Below the pieces are notes generated by a model. That model made no database searches. It was given only the letters and a program-made list of their open reading frames with translations, and was not told where the DNA came from. Shown here one piece after another: positions 49,307 through 58,066 of a stretch of 64,000 nt of DNA. Numbering within the stretch: the first letter of the stretch is position 1; every line of letters begins with the position of its first letter. The stretch is taken from contig NZ_BOMG01000064.1 in NCBI RefSeq assembly GCF_016862075.1, positions 186,001 to 250,000 on the forward strand, in the 5' to 3' direction. A program made the translations under genes and the position numbers. Origin of the DNA: Actinoplanes couchii. Lineage in GTDB: Bacteria > Actinomycetota > Actinomycetes > Mycobacteriales > Micromonosporaceae.

Positions 49307-50796
49307 TCGGGTGGGGTCAGGGCTGCCAGTGATTCGGTGATCTCAGCGGCCAGGCGGACCTCGGCGTCCAGCGGGCGGTCCGGGTCGACCGGCGGGATCG
49401 CGGCGGACAGCGCGGACAGGATCTCTGCGCACGCCGGGGCGGTAGGCGTGCGGGCTCCCACATGGACGGCCTGGCGCAGCCCGAGCGCCAGCGAGCCGGT
49501 GATCAGGCCGAGCAGGCGGGACTGGTCCAGGGCGCGTAACGCGGACTGCGTGCCCAGGGGAATGACGTCCTGGTTGTGCAGGTTGGTCGGCAGGGACTGG
49601 AGGCTGGCCGGCATCGCGTCGCGGCGGATCTCGGCGATCAGGGCGGTCGAGGCCAGCTGCACCCCCTGCAGACCGTGCTGCTGCCCGGGGCCGGCGGCGA
49701 GCATCGGCGGCAGGCCACCGTTGCGGACCGGGTCGACGAGCAGGTCCAGCTGGCGTTCGGCCAGGTTGCCGAGCTGGGCGAGGACCATGGTGAGGACGTC
49801 GGCGGCGAACGCGGCCGGCTGCCCGAAGAAGTTGCCGCCGTGCACCACCCGGTCGGCGTCCGGGAAGAACAGCGGGTTGTCGCTGACGCTCGCCAGGTCG
49901 GCGCTTACCACCCCGTCGACGTACCGCAACGCGTCCTCGGCCGCGCCGAGCAGCTGCGGGGTGCAGCGGATCGAGTACGGCTCCTGCAACGGCCGCGTCC
50001 CGGACGGGGTCACGCCGTCGAGGATCGTGCGCATCCGGGCCGCCACCGCTACCGCGCCGGGATGCCCGTACGCGTCGAGCAGCCCCGCGTCGAGGAACTG
50101 CGGATCACAGCCGAGCAGATCGGCCAGCACACACGTGAGCAGCTGGATCACCCGGTGCGAGGACCGGATCCGGCGCAGTGCGAGCGCGAGCGCGGCGGTG
50201 GTCAGGGACGTGCCGTTGACCAGGGCGAGGGCGTCGCGGCCGTCGAGCGGCAGCGGCTCCAGCCCGGCCCGCCGCAGCGCCTGGGCGGCGGGGAGCCGCT
50301 CGCCGTCCAGATAGGCGTGCCCGCGCCCGCGCAGCGCCTGCGCGGCGGCGCCCAGCGGGATGAGATCACCACTCGCGCCGACCGACCCCAGGCGCGGCAT
50401 CGCCGGCGCGAACGTGGTGCCCAGCGCGGCGGCGAGCGCGTCGACGACGTGCGGCGACACGCCCGAGTCGCCCTGTGCCAGCGAGTGCGCCCGGACCAGC
50501 AGGGTGGCGCGGGCCAGGTCCGGTCCGAGATCCGGGCCCTGGCCGGCGCCCAGGTGAGCGAGCGTGTTGTCGGCCTGGTCCCGCTGGTCGGCGCGACCCG
50601 CGTACCCCACCAGGGCCCCGAAACCGGTGGTAGCGCCGTAGACCGCCCGGTCGTCGCCGAGCACCCGGGACAGGAAGACCCGCCCGGCCGTGACCCGTTC
50701 CCGGACCTCCGGCCCGACCAGCACGGTGATCGGTTCACCGGCGGCACACAGGTCCTCGACACGCAGCGGGGAGGCCAGATCCACCTTGATCGTCAT
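49303..50796 (-). CDS. MIO-type aromatic amino acid ammonia-lyase or aminomutase
   Basis: A 497-residue member of the HAL/PAL/TAL family. The MIO prosthetic-group triad ASG is in GSVGASGDLIPLGA; catalytic regions VYGATTGFGAL, VNGTSLTTAALAL, QEPYSIRCTPQLLGA and VSADLASVSDNPL are intact. The selectivity loop reads NTLAHLGAG. The His-Leu pair is what tyrosine ammonia-lyases carry, while Phe enzymes have Phe-Leu and His enzymes Ser-His, so tyrosine is the best guess. It would give p-coumarate or beta-tyrosine. Divergent from the second monooxygenase across 63 bp. Confidence 0.85.
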   Translation of the reverse strand: MTIKVDLASPLRVEDLCAAGEPITVLVGPEVRERVTAGRVFLSRVLGDDRAVYGATTGFGALVGYAGRADQRDQADNTLAHLGAGQGPDLGPDLARATLLVRAHSLAQGDSGVSPHVVDALAAALGTTFAPAMPRLGSVGASGDLIPLGAAAQALRGRGHAYLDGERLPAAQALRRAGLEPLPLDGRDALALVNGTSLTTAALALALRRIRSSHRVIQLLTCVLADLLGCDPQFLDAGLLDAYGHPGAVAVAARMRTILDGVTPSGTRPLQEPYSIRCTPQLLGAAEDALRYVDGVVSADLASVSDNPLFFPDADRVVHGGNFFGQPAAFAADVLTMVLAQLGNLAERQLDLLVDPVRNGGLPPMLAAGPGQQHGLQGVQLASTALIAEIRRDAMPASLQSLPTNLHNQDVIPLGTQSALRALDQSRLLGLITGSLALGLRQAVHVGARTPTAPACAEILSALSAAIPPVDPDRPLDAEVRLAAEITESLAALTPPE

Positions 50797-50859
50797 GGTC
50801 GCCGACGCTAATCAGGACTTCTCAGAACCCTCTGAAATCGGATCAGTAGGTTCCGGGTC
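50797..50859. promoter_or_regulatory. Shared divergent promoter region
   Basis: 63 bp separate the lyase start from the second monooxygenase start. The interval must hold both promoters and ribosome sites. Short repeats are not obvious. Co-regulation of lyase and monooxygenase-ligase operons is likely. Confidence 0.45.
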
Positions 50860-52377
50860 ATGACCCACGACTACCTCGTCATCGGAGCCGGGCCCGCCGG
50901 CCTGCAGCTCGCCTCCCTGATGGAGCGCGACGGCCATGACTACGTCGTCCTGGAGGCCGGTGACGCGCCGGGCACCTTCTTCACCCGCTATCCCCGGCAC
51001 CGGACGCTGATCTCGATCAACAAGGTGTTCACCGGCTCCGACGATCCGGAGTTCAACCTGCGTTCGGACTGGAACTCGCTGCTCACCGACGACCCGGCGC
51101 TGCTGTTCAAGAACTACAGCCGCAAATATTTCCCCGGCGCCGACGACCTGGTCCGCTATCTGGCCGACTTCGCGCAAGGTCTCAACATCCTTTTCGGTAC
51201 GCGGGTGGAGCGCGTGTCGTTCGCCGACGGGGTGTTCACCGTGGTGGCCGGCGACCGGTCGTGGCGGGCCCGCCGGGTCGTCGTGGCCACCGGTGTCTCG
51301 CAGCTGTACGTGCCGCCGATCGAGGGCGCCGAGCTGTGTGAGCGTTACGACACGGTCAGCGTCGACCCGGCGGATTTCGAGAACCAGCGGGTGCTGATCG
51401 TGGGCAAGGGCAACTCGGCGTTCGAGACCGCGGACGCCCTGGTCGAGACGGCCGCGACGATCCACGTGGCCGGGCCGCACTCGATCCGGCTGGCCTGGCA
51501 GACGCACTACGTCGGGCACCTGCGGGCGGTGAACAACAACTTCCTCGACACGTACCAGCTGAAGTCCCAGAACGCGGTGCTGGACGGCACCGTCGAACGG
51601 ATCACCAGGCGCGACGACGGCGGTTTCCGGATCGTGTTCCGGTACGCCCGGACCAGTGAACGCCTGCGCGAGATCGACTACGACCGGATCATCCTGGCCA
51701 CCGGCTTCCGGTTCGACGCGTCGGTCTTCGACGCCTCGGCCCGGCCCGAACTGGCGATCAACGGCCGGTTCCCGGCACTGTCCCCGGCGTTCGAGTCGGT
51801 GAACGTGCCCGGGCTCTACTTCGCCGGCACCCTCTCCCAGCAGCGCGACTTCAAGAAGTCGACGAACGGCTTCATTCACGGCTTCCGGTACGGCGTCCGC
51901 GCCCTGTACCGGATCCTGCGCAGCCGCCACCACGACATCCCGTGGCCGTCCACCCCGGTCGACGCCACCCCGGAGGCGATCACCGACGCGATCATCGCCC
52001 GGATCAACGTGACGTCCGCGCTGTGGCAGCAGTTCGCCGTACTCGCCGACGTGGTCACGGTGGCCGACGGGCGGGCCGATTACCGGGAGGAGGTTCCGGT
52101 CGCCCACCTCGCGCCGGAACCCCTGGCACTGGTGGTCACCCTGGAGTACGGGCCCGGCCACGACCTGGTGGACCCGTTCGACATCACCGTCCCGCGGATC
52201 GCCGAGAACGACGCCGCCGGCGCCCACCGGGCCAGCTACCTGCACCCGGTGGTGCGGGCCCACCGCGACGGCGTGGTGGTCGCCGAACACCACCTGGCCG
52301 AGAACCTGGAGAACCACTGGAACATCCCGTCGGTGCACCAGGAGCCCCTGCAACAGTTCATCAAGGGGCTGCTCTGA
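50860..52377 (+). CDS. FAD-dependent NAD(P)-binding monooxygenase, copy 2
   Basis: A 505-residue paralogue of the protein at 43568. FAD motif YLVIGAGPAGLQLASLMERDG, NAD(P) motif VLIVGKGNSAFETADALVE, and LATGFRFDASVFD. The two copies are collinear throughout and highly similar, but copy 2 is on the other strand and pairs with an AMP-ligase gene 2 nt downstream. Two such enzymes in one locus suggest either successive oxidations or a duplicated pathway branch. Confidence 0.85.
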   Translation: MTHDYLVIGAGPAGLQLASLMERDGHDYVVLEAGDAPGTFFTRYPRHRTLISINKVFTGSDDPEFNLRSDWNSLLTDDPALLFKNYSRKYFPGADDLVRYLADFAQGLNILFGTRVERVSFADGVFTVVAGDRSWRARRVVVATGVSQLYVPPIEGAELCERYDTVSVDPADFENQRVLIVGKGNSAFETADALVETAATIHVAGPHSIRLAWQTHYVGHLRAVNNNFLDTYQLKSQNAVLDGTVERITRRDDGGFRIVFRYARTSERLREIDYDRIILATGFRFDASVFDASARPELAINGRFPALSPAFESVNVPGLYFAGTLSQQRDFKKSTNGFIHGFRYGVRALYRILRSRHHDIPWPSTPVDATPEAITDAIIARINVTSALWQQFAVLADVVTVADGRADYREEVPVAHLAPEPLALVVTLEYGPGHDLVDPFDITVPRIAENDAAGAHRASYLHPVVRAHRDGVVVAEHHLAENLENHWNIPSVHQEPLQQFIKGLL

Positions 52378-52379
52378 CC

Positions 52380-53741
52380 ATGTGGCCCGCTTCAGTGCTG
52401 AATCTGCTCGCCTCCGGCGGTGACCGGCCGGTCTTCGAGGACGGCGACCGGGTGGTGACGGCGTCGCGGATGTACGAGCTGATCCAGCGGATCGCGGCCG
52501 GTCTGCGGCACCGGGGTTTCGGGCCGGGCCGGGGGCTCGCGCTGCGGCTCGGGGTCGACGCCGAGGCGTTCGCGGCCACGATCGCCGCGTTCGCCGTCGG
52601 CACCCGGGTCTGCGGCATCCCGCCCGGTCTCACCCCGGCGCAGCTGGAGCACCTGCTGGCCCGCGACGACGCCGAGCTGATCGACGACACGGCCGTCGCC
52701 GGTTTGCTGGACTTCCCGCCGTCTCCGGTCAGCGCGGCCGGGCACCCCACGGACGTCGCGCGGATCATCTACACCAGCGGGAGCACCGGTCAGCCCAAGG
52801 GCTGTGCCCAGACGTACGCCGCCATGTCCGCGGCTTGGGCCGCCCACCCGGACCGATGGCCTCCGGTGATCGCCGAACTGGCCACCCGCCTCGACCGGTA
52901 TCTGGTCTTCGGCTCGCTGAGCAGCCAGGTCATGCTGGAGTACGGCATCCTCGCGCTCACCGCGGGCGGCACCCTGGTCGCCGCCCACCCGCCGGCCTTC
53001 CCGGACGCGTTCGTCCGGCACCGGGCCACCGCCAGCGTGATCACGGTCGGCAAGCTGCATCAGCTGGTCCGCTCGCAGCGCGCGGATCCGGTCGACCTGA
53101 GCGGGCTGAAAGCCCTGATGGTCTCCGGTTCTCCGTTGACGGCGGGCCGCCTGCGGGAGGCGCTCGACGTGCTCGGCCCGGTCGTGTTCCACGGCTACGG
53201 CCAGACCGAGACCGGCATGATCTCGATGACCTTCCCCGGCGAGCGGCTCGACACGGTCGGCCGCCCACCCTCGGTCAACAACCTCAAGATCAACGACGGT
53301 GAGCTTTACGTACGCACACCGGCACAGGCCTCCTCGTACTGGCGGGATCCCGAGGAGAGCGTCCGGATCTTCACCGGCGGCTGGATCCGTACCCGCGACC
53401 TCGCCCGCCTCGACGACGACGGCTACCTGCACCTGCTCGGCCGGACCAGAGACGTGATCATCGTCCAGGCGACGCTGGTCCACGCCGGCCCGATCGAACA
53501 CCTGCTCGCCACCGACCCGGCGGTCGCCGAGGCATACGTGATCGCCCGCCCCGACGACGACACGGGCGAGTCGGTGCACGCGTTCGTGGTCCCCACCCCC
53601 GGCGAGACCCCGGACCCGGCCCGCCTGCGCGACCTGGTCCGCACGACACTCGGCGCCCCCAGCACCCCCACCACGGTGACGGTGATCGACCAGGTCCCCC
53701 TGGCCCCGAGCGGCAAACCACAGAAATCCGCCCTGAAATAG
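52380..53741 (+). CDS. AMP-forming acyl/aryl ligase (ANL superfamily)
   Basis: A 453-residue adenylating enzyme. Core motifs: phosphate loop IIYTSGSTGQPKG (A3), HGYGQTETGM (A5), GELYVRTP, TRDLARLDDDGYLHLLGRTRD (A7/A8), and the C-terminal Lys motif PLAPSGKPQKSALK (A10). Shorter than usual by trimming of the N-terminal subdomain. It could activate the cinnamate-like product of the lyase as CoA or carrier thioester (inference). Co-transcribed with the second monooxygenase. Confidence 0.88.
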   Translation: MWPASVLNLLASGGDRPVFEDGDRVVTASRMYELIQRIAAGLRHRGFGPGRGLALRLGVDAEAFAATIAAFAVGTRVCGIPPGLTPAQLEHLLARDDAELIDDTAVAGLLDFPPSPVSAAGHPTDVARIIYTSGSTGQPKGCAQTYAAMSAAWAAHPDRWPPVIAELATRLDRYLVFGSLSSQVMLEYGILALTAGGTLVAAHPPAFPDAFVRHRATASVITVGKLHQLVRSQRADPVDLSGLKALMVSGSPLTAGRLREALDVLGPVVFHGYGQTETGMISMTFPGERLDTVGRPPSVNNLKINDGELYVRTPAQASSYWRDPEESVRIFTGGWIRTRDLARLDDDGYLHLLGRTRDVIIVQATLVHAGPIEHLLATDPAVAEAYVIARPDDDTGESVHAFVVPTPGETPDPARLRDLVRTTLGAPSTPTTVTVIDQVPLAPSGKPQKSALK

Positions 53742-53817
53742 GCCGCGTGTCCACTGCGCCCGATCCTGGCGCGCCAACAGCACGAAATGTTGCCGCGAAA
53801 CATCGATGGGGTTAATT

Positions 53818-53831
53818 TGGGAGCGCTCCCA
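53818..53831. promoter_or_regulatory. CebR-type operator before the cellulase
   Basis: The perfect 14-bp palindrome TGGGAGCGCTCCCA matches the LacI-family CebR operator that controls cellulase genes in Streptomyces and relatives. It lies 24 nt upstream of the ATG, with AGGAGAGG between. No cebR gene is in the window. Confidence 0.85.
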
Positions 53832-53854
53832 CTCCCATCCCCAGGAGAGGATCC

Positions 53855-55198
53855 ATGTCCCGTTCCCGCATTGCAGCAGCCGCCGCCTGCGCCGCCGTGG
53901 TGGCGACCAGCGTCCTGATCGTCACCGGGTCCGCCTCGGCCGGCACGATCTCCGGAACCCTCTACCGCGACCCGGACACCGCCGTGGCCCGCTGGCTGTC
54001 AGCGAACCCCGGCGACTCCCGGGCCACCGTGATCCGCGACAAGATCGCCAGCCAGCCCGCCACCCGCTGGCTGTCGAACTTCAACATCGCCACCGTCGGC
54101 GCCGAGGTCGCCGGCTACGTCACCGCCGCCGAGGCGGCCGGGCAGATCCCCGCCCTGACCGTCTACGGCATCACCAACCGCGACTGCGGCGGCGCCAGCT
54201 CCGGCGGTGCCCCCGACCTCACCCAGTACCAGACGTGGATCGGCAACATCGCCCGCAACCTCGGCACCCGCACCGTCGTGCTCAACCTGGAACCCGACTC
54301 GATCGCCCTGCTCACCTGCCTGAACAGCAGCGAGATCGCCGCCCGCAACCAGGCACTGCGCACCGCCACGCAGACCCTGAAGGCCGCGAACCCGAACGCC
54401 AAGGTCTACCTGGACGGCGGGCACTCCGCCTGGAACAGCGCCGGCGACCAGGCGTCCCGCCTCGTCGCCGCCGGAATCGCGAGCGCGGACGGTTTCTACA
54501 CCAACGCGTCCAACTTCCAGCCGACCAGCGCGGAGGCGGCGTACGGCCGCTCGATCATCAGCGCCCTCAACGGGCAGGGCGCCACCGGAAAACGACAGGT
54601 CATCGACGTCAGCCGCAACGGCGGCGCCAGCGGCGACTGGTGCGGCGACGACAACACCGACCGCCGCATCGGCCAGTACCCGACGGTGAACACCGGCGAC
54701 GCCAACATCGACGCCTACCTGTGGATCAAACCGCCGGGAGAGGCCGACGGCTGCCGGTACGCGGCCGGGTCGTTCCAGCCGGACCTCGCCTACAGCCTGG
54801 CGAGCACCGCACCCAACCCGCCGTCCTCTCCCCCGCCCCCGTCGTCACCGTCCACGTCACCTTCGTCGTCGCCTTCCTCCTCGCCGTCACCGTCGTCACC
54901 GGCCGGTTCGTGCGGTGCGACCCTGCGAGCGACGAGCACCTGGAACGGCGGCTACCAGGGCGAGGTCACCGTCCGGGCCGGCACCGTCGCCACCAGCGGA
55001 TGGACGGTCTCCTGGACCCTCCCGGCCGGCTCCACCATCGCCCAGGCCTGGAACGGCACGCTGACCTCGTCAGGTTCCACAGTCACCGTCCGCAACGTGT
55101 CCTGGAATGGCAGCGTGCCCGCAGGCGGCTCCACCACCTTCGGTTTCACCGCCTCCGGCACCCCCGGAACACCGGCCGTCACCTGCACGTCCCCCTGA
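53855..55198 (+). CDS. Secreted GH6 cellulase with CBM2
   Basis: A 447-residue secreted enzyme: signal peptide (to about 29), GH6 catalytic domain (about 30-325), a Pro/Ser/Thr linker (PSSPPPPSSPS...), and a family 2 cellulose-binding module (about 350-447; CGATLRATSTWNGGYQGEVTV with conserved Trp residues). Catalytic Asp candidates are in TNRDCGG and LNLEPDS; WIKPPGEADG is the family's late active-site strand. It is an endoglucanase or cellobiohydrolase acting on crystalline cellulose; loops cannot be judged here. Controlled by the CebR-type operator. Confidence 0.93.
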   Translation: MSRSRIAAAAACAAVVATSVLIVTGSASAGTISGTLYRDPDTAVARWLSANPGDSRATVIRDKIASQPATRWLSNFNIATVGAEVAGYVTAAEAAGQIPALTVYGITNRDCGGASSGGAPDLTQYQTWIGNIARNLGTRTVVLNLEPDSIALLTCLNSSEIAARNQALRTATQTLKAANPNAKVYLDGGHSAWNSAGDQASRLVAAGIASADGFYTNASNFQPTSAEAAYGRSIISALNGQGATGKRQVIDVSRNGGASGDWCGDDNTDRRIGQYPTVNTGDANIDAYLWIKPPGEADGCRYAAGSFQPDLAYSLASTAPNPPSSPPPPSSPSTSPSSSPSSSPSPSSPAGSCGATLRATSTWNGGYQGEVTVRAGTVATSGWTVSWTLPAGSTIAQAWNGTLTSSGSTVTVRNVSWNGSVPAGGSTTFGFTASGTPGTPAVTCTSP

Positions 55199-55251
55199 CC
55201 GGGCAGCCGGGGATCCCCGCGACTCGGCGGAGATTCCCGGCCTCCCGCCGG

Positions 55252-55647
55252 TCAGTACCGCATGGTGCCCGACCAGGGATTGGTACTCCCCTGCTGGGTG
55301 CGCTGCTTGGCCCGGATCCGGAAGTCGGTGTTGGTGGCGACGTTCGTGGCGACGTTCTTCGCCGTGTAGTCGCCCGCACCCCAGCACGGGGCGTGGCCGT
55401 AGTAGTTCCCGGTGCGCACGTTGAACAGCATCAGGCACAGCCCGCCCGGCGGCAGCCGGTCCGGCTTGAACGTGACGGTGGTGCCGTCCACGTCGTGACG
55501 AACGGTGCTGTAGAGCACCCAGCTGGTGTCCCCGTCGGTGGTGCCCGCGACGTAGTTGTTCTGGGCGGCCTGCGCGGCGGCGGGAAACGCGACCAACCCG
55601 ACACCGACGACCAGCGCGGCCAGCGACGCCTTGACTCGTGTGTACAT
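55252..55647 (-). CDS. Secreted hypothetical protein
   Basis: A 131-residue secreted protein. Signal peptide to about 28 (AAAQAAQNN). The mature part is rich in Tyr, Trp and Asn with beta-pattern (TSWVLYSTVRHDVDG, LMLFNVRTGNYYGHAPCWGAG) and two Cys that may pair. ATG at 55647 begins the signal peptide. No family recognised. Convergent with the cellulase gene (53 bp apart), so it is probably a separate unit. Confidence 0.65.
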   Translation of the reverse strand: MYTRVKASLAALVVGVGLVAFPAAAQAAQNNYVAGTTDGDTSWVLYSTVRHDVDGTTVTFKPDRLPPGGLCLMLFNVRTGNYYGHAPCWGAGDYTAKNVATNVATNTDFRIRAKQRTQQGSTNPWSGTMRY

Positions 55648-55898
55648 TCCGGCTCCCTGTGAGTGGTTACGAAGTCCGCCGGACGTCCGTCCGAACGGCA
55701 CCTCCGATGTTCACGACGCGGATGGCCGACACCAATGCGCATCTGTCCCTGACCTGGGGTTACCTGTCGCCGGAAGACAGATAACCCCGAACGGGCTCCC
55801 TGGACCAGGATCTCGGTACGGTCGAGATCGTGCAGGACCCGGACGGGCGTGATCCACGTCACGTCGCTGGGTGAAACCGTTGGCTCGGGGCGGTCGTC

Positions 55899-56450
55899 TT
55901 GTCGGACGTGAATCAGGATCCGGATGAGGCGACGCTTGTTCGCCGGACCGCCGCCGGGGATCGGGAGGCGTTCGCCGAGTTGTATCGGCGCACGTCACCG
56001 TGGTTGCTCGCCCGGCTGCACCGTCGCTGCGCCGACGACGACGTGGTCGCCGACGTGGTTCAGGAGACGTACCTGACGGTGTGGCGGTCGGCCGGCAGTT
56101 TCGCGCCCGAAGGTGTCGACGGCAGTGCCGTCGGCTGGCTCTGGACCATCGCCGCGCACCGGCTGATCGACGCGTTCCGCCGTCGGGCCCGGCAGGCCCA
56201 GAAGCCGCCGATCGCCCTGTCGGAGACGGTGGCTCCGGCCGCCGAGGACGAGGTGCTGGCCGGCCGGGTCGGTCACGAGCTGGAGCAGGCGCTGCTCGAA
56301 CTACCGGCCGAGGCACGTCAGGTGCTGCGGGCGATGGTTCTCGACGGGCTGTCGGTGCGGGAGACCTCGCTGCTGCTGGGGATCCCGGAGAACACGGTGA
56401 AGACACGGGCCCGGCGCGCCCGGATCGCGCTGCGGGAGGCACTCTCATGA
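55899..56450 (+). CDS. ECF-type RNA polymerase sigma factor
   Basis: A 183-residue sigma-70-family protein. Region 2: DREAFAELYRRTSPWLLARL, VVADVVQETYLTVWRS, IAAHRLIDAFRRRA. Region 4: LPAEARQVLRAMVLDGLSV, ETSLLLGIPENTVKTRARRAR. A TTG at 55899 or a GTG at 55908 may be the start. Its stop overlaps the anti-sigma ATG by 4 nt. The pair controls an unknown stress regulon and probably its own operon, which includes an ABC transporter. Confidence 0.9.
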   Translation: MSDVNQDPDEATLVRRTAAGDREAFAELYRRTSPWLLARLHRRCADDDVVADVVQETYLTVWRSAGSFAPEGVDGSAVGWLWTIAAHRLIDAFRRRARQAQKPPIALSETVAPAAEDEVLAGRVGHELEQALLELPAEARQVLRAMVLDGLSVRETSLLLGIPENTVKTRARRARIALREALS

Positions 56451-57247
56451 CCACACACCCCAACCCCGAGATCATTGCGCGGTACGCCGACCGGCACACG
56501 ATCCTGGACGAGGTGACCGCCTGGTCGGTGGAAGCCCACCTGGAGCAGTGTTCCGGCTGCCGGGCCCTGGTCGCCGAGCACCTGCCGGATCCGAGCAACG
56601 ACCTGCTCGCCCGGATCGGCGCCGACATCGACACCATCGTCGCCACCGAACCCGCCCCAGTGCGCCGGCGGCGGTTCTGGGCGGCGCACCAGCGCTGGTT
56701 CGTCTGGCACCTGACCCCCTGGCTGATCATGACGATGGCGGTCCTGGGCTGCGCGGTTCTGCTGCAGACCCTGTTCCCCAGCCTGCCGTCGCTGGTGACT
56801 CTGCTGGCCCCGGTCGCGCCGCTGCCGGGGGTGGCCGTGGCGTGGAGCCGCCGGCACGACCCGGCGTGGGAACTGCTCGCCACCACCCCGGCGGCGGGTC
56901 TGGGCATGTTGTTACGGCGTACCGCCGCAATTTTGGCAGTTGTCGTGCCCGCACTCGCCCTGGCCAGTGCCGGCAGCGGGGCACCGCTCGCGCTGGCGCT
57001 GCTGCCGAGCCTCGGATTCACCACCGCCACGATCGCGCTGGGCACCTTCATCGGCGTCCAGCGGGCCACCTACGTTCTCGGCGGCGCCTGGGCGCTGACC
57101 GCACTGCTGCCGGTGCTGTTGACCGCCGACCTTCCCGTCATGCTGCGCCCGGCCAGCTCCCCCGCCTGGGCACTGGGCACCCTGGTCGTGGCCGGTGTCG
57201 TCGCCTGGCGATCCCACCACCTCCGCGGGCTGTCCAGCCACTACTGA
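56447..57247 (+). CDS. Zinc-finger anti-sigma membrane protein
   Basis: A 266-residue protein. The N-terminal cytoplasmic part carries the anti-sigma zinc motif HxxxCxxC in EAHLEQCSGC (about residues 30-40). About six hydrophobic segments follow (WLIMTMAVLGCAVLLQTLF to AWALGTLVVAGVVAW). It should bind and hold the sigma factor encoded just upstream and release it on a membrane signal. Coupled by ATGA overlap to the sigma gene and 15 nt before the ABC ATPase. Confidence 0.85.
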   Translation: MTTHPNPEIIARYADRHTILDEVTAWSVEAHLEQCSGCRALVAEHLPDPSNDLLARIGADIDTIVATEPAPVRRRRFWAAHQRWFVWHLTPWLIMTMAVLGCAVLLQTLFPSLPSLVTLLAPVAPLPGVAVAWSRRHDPAWELLATTPAAGLGMLLRRTAAILAVVVPALALASAGSGAPLALALLPSLGFTTATIALGTFIGVQRATYVLGGAWALTALLPVLLTADLPVMLRPASSPAWALGTLVVAGVVAWRSHHLRGLSSHY

Positions 57248-57262
57248 GATTGCGAGCCGACG

Positions 57263-58066
57263 ATGCGCATCGTGAGCACGAGAGAGACCGCGCCGCCCAC
57301 CTATCACTGGGCCGTGCACGCCGAGGGACTCCAGGTCCGTGCCGGACGGCGGCACCTGGCCGTCGACGGCCTCGACCTGGCCCTCGGCACCGGCGTACAC
57401 GGGCTGCTGGGCCCGAACGGCGCCGGCAAGACGACGCTGATGCGGGCCCTCGCCACCGCCGTCTCCCCGGCCGGCGGACGGCTGACGCTGCTGGGTGAGC
57501 AGGTCGGCGGCCGCGCCGACCTGCGGACGGTCCGCCGCGAACTGGGCTATCTGCCCCAGCAGTTCGGCTTCTACCCGCGGTTCACGGTCCGCGAGTTCGT
57601 GGAGTACATGGCCTGGCTCAAGGAGATGCCCCGCAACCTCGTCCCGGCCGCCATACAGCGGGCCGTGGATCGGGTGGGGTTGACCGCGAAGGCCGATGCG
57701 CGGATGAAGACGCTGTCCGGGGGCATGTTGCGCCGGGCCGGCATCGCGCAGGCGATCGTCAACGACCCGGCCGTGCTGCTGCTGGACGAGCCCACCGTCG
57801 GTCTCGACCCGGAGCAGCGTCTCGACTTCCGTGAGCTGCTGCGAGACCTCGGCACCGACAGCTGCGTCCTGGTCTCCACCCACCTCGTCGAGGACGTGGT
57901 GGCGGCGTGCACCGACGTGGTGATGATGAACGAGGGCCGGGTGGTGTTCCAGGGCACGCCGGGCGACCTGATCGCCCACGGCGGCCACGGTGACGCCGGT
58001 GACAGTCCCGCCGAACGTGGTTACTCGGCGCTGCTGCGCCGCAACCGGGCGGAGGCCGGCCGATGA
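57263..58066 (+). CDS. ABC transporter ATP-binding protein
   Basis: A 267-residue ATPase: Walker A GLLGPNGAGKTTLMRAL, Q-loop YLPQQFGF, signature KTLSGGMLRR, Walker B AVLLLDEPTVGLD, and switch VSTHLVEDV. Typical of export or regulatory ABC systems. The stop overlaps the next ATG (ATGA). It partners with the two membrane proteins downstream. Substrate unknown; being in an ECF operon suggests defence against membrane stress. Confidence 0.9.
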   Translation: MRIVSTRETAPPTYHWAVHAEGLQVRAGRRHLAVDGLDLALGTGVHGLLGPNGAGKTTLMRALATAVSPAGGRLTLLGEQVGGRADLRTVRRELGYLPQQFGFYPRFTVREFVEYMAWLKEMPRNLVPAAIQRAVDRVGLTAKADARMKTLSGGMLRRAGIAQAIVNDPAVLLLDEPTVGLDPEQRLDFRELLRDLGTDSCVLVSTHLVEDVVAACTDVVMMNEGRVVFQGTPGDLIAHGGHGDAGDSPAERGYSALLRRNRAEAGR

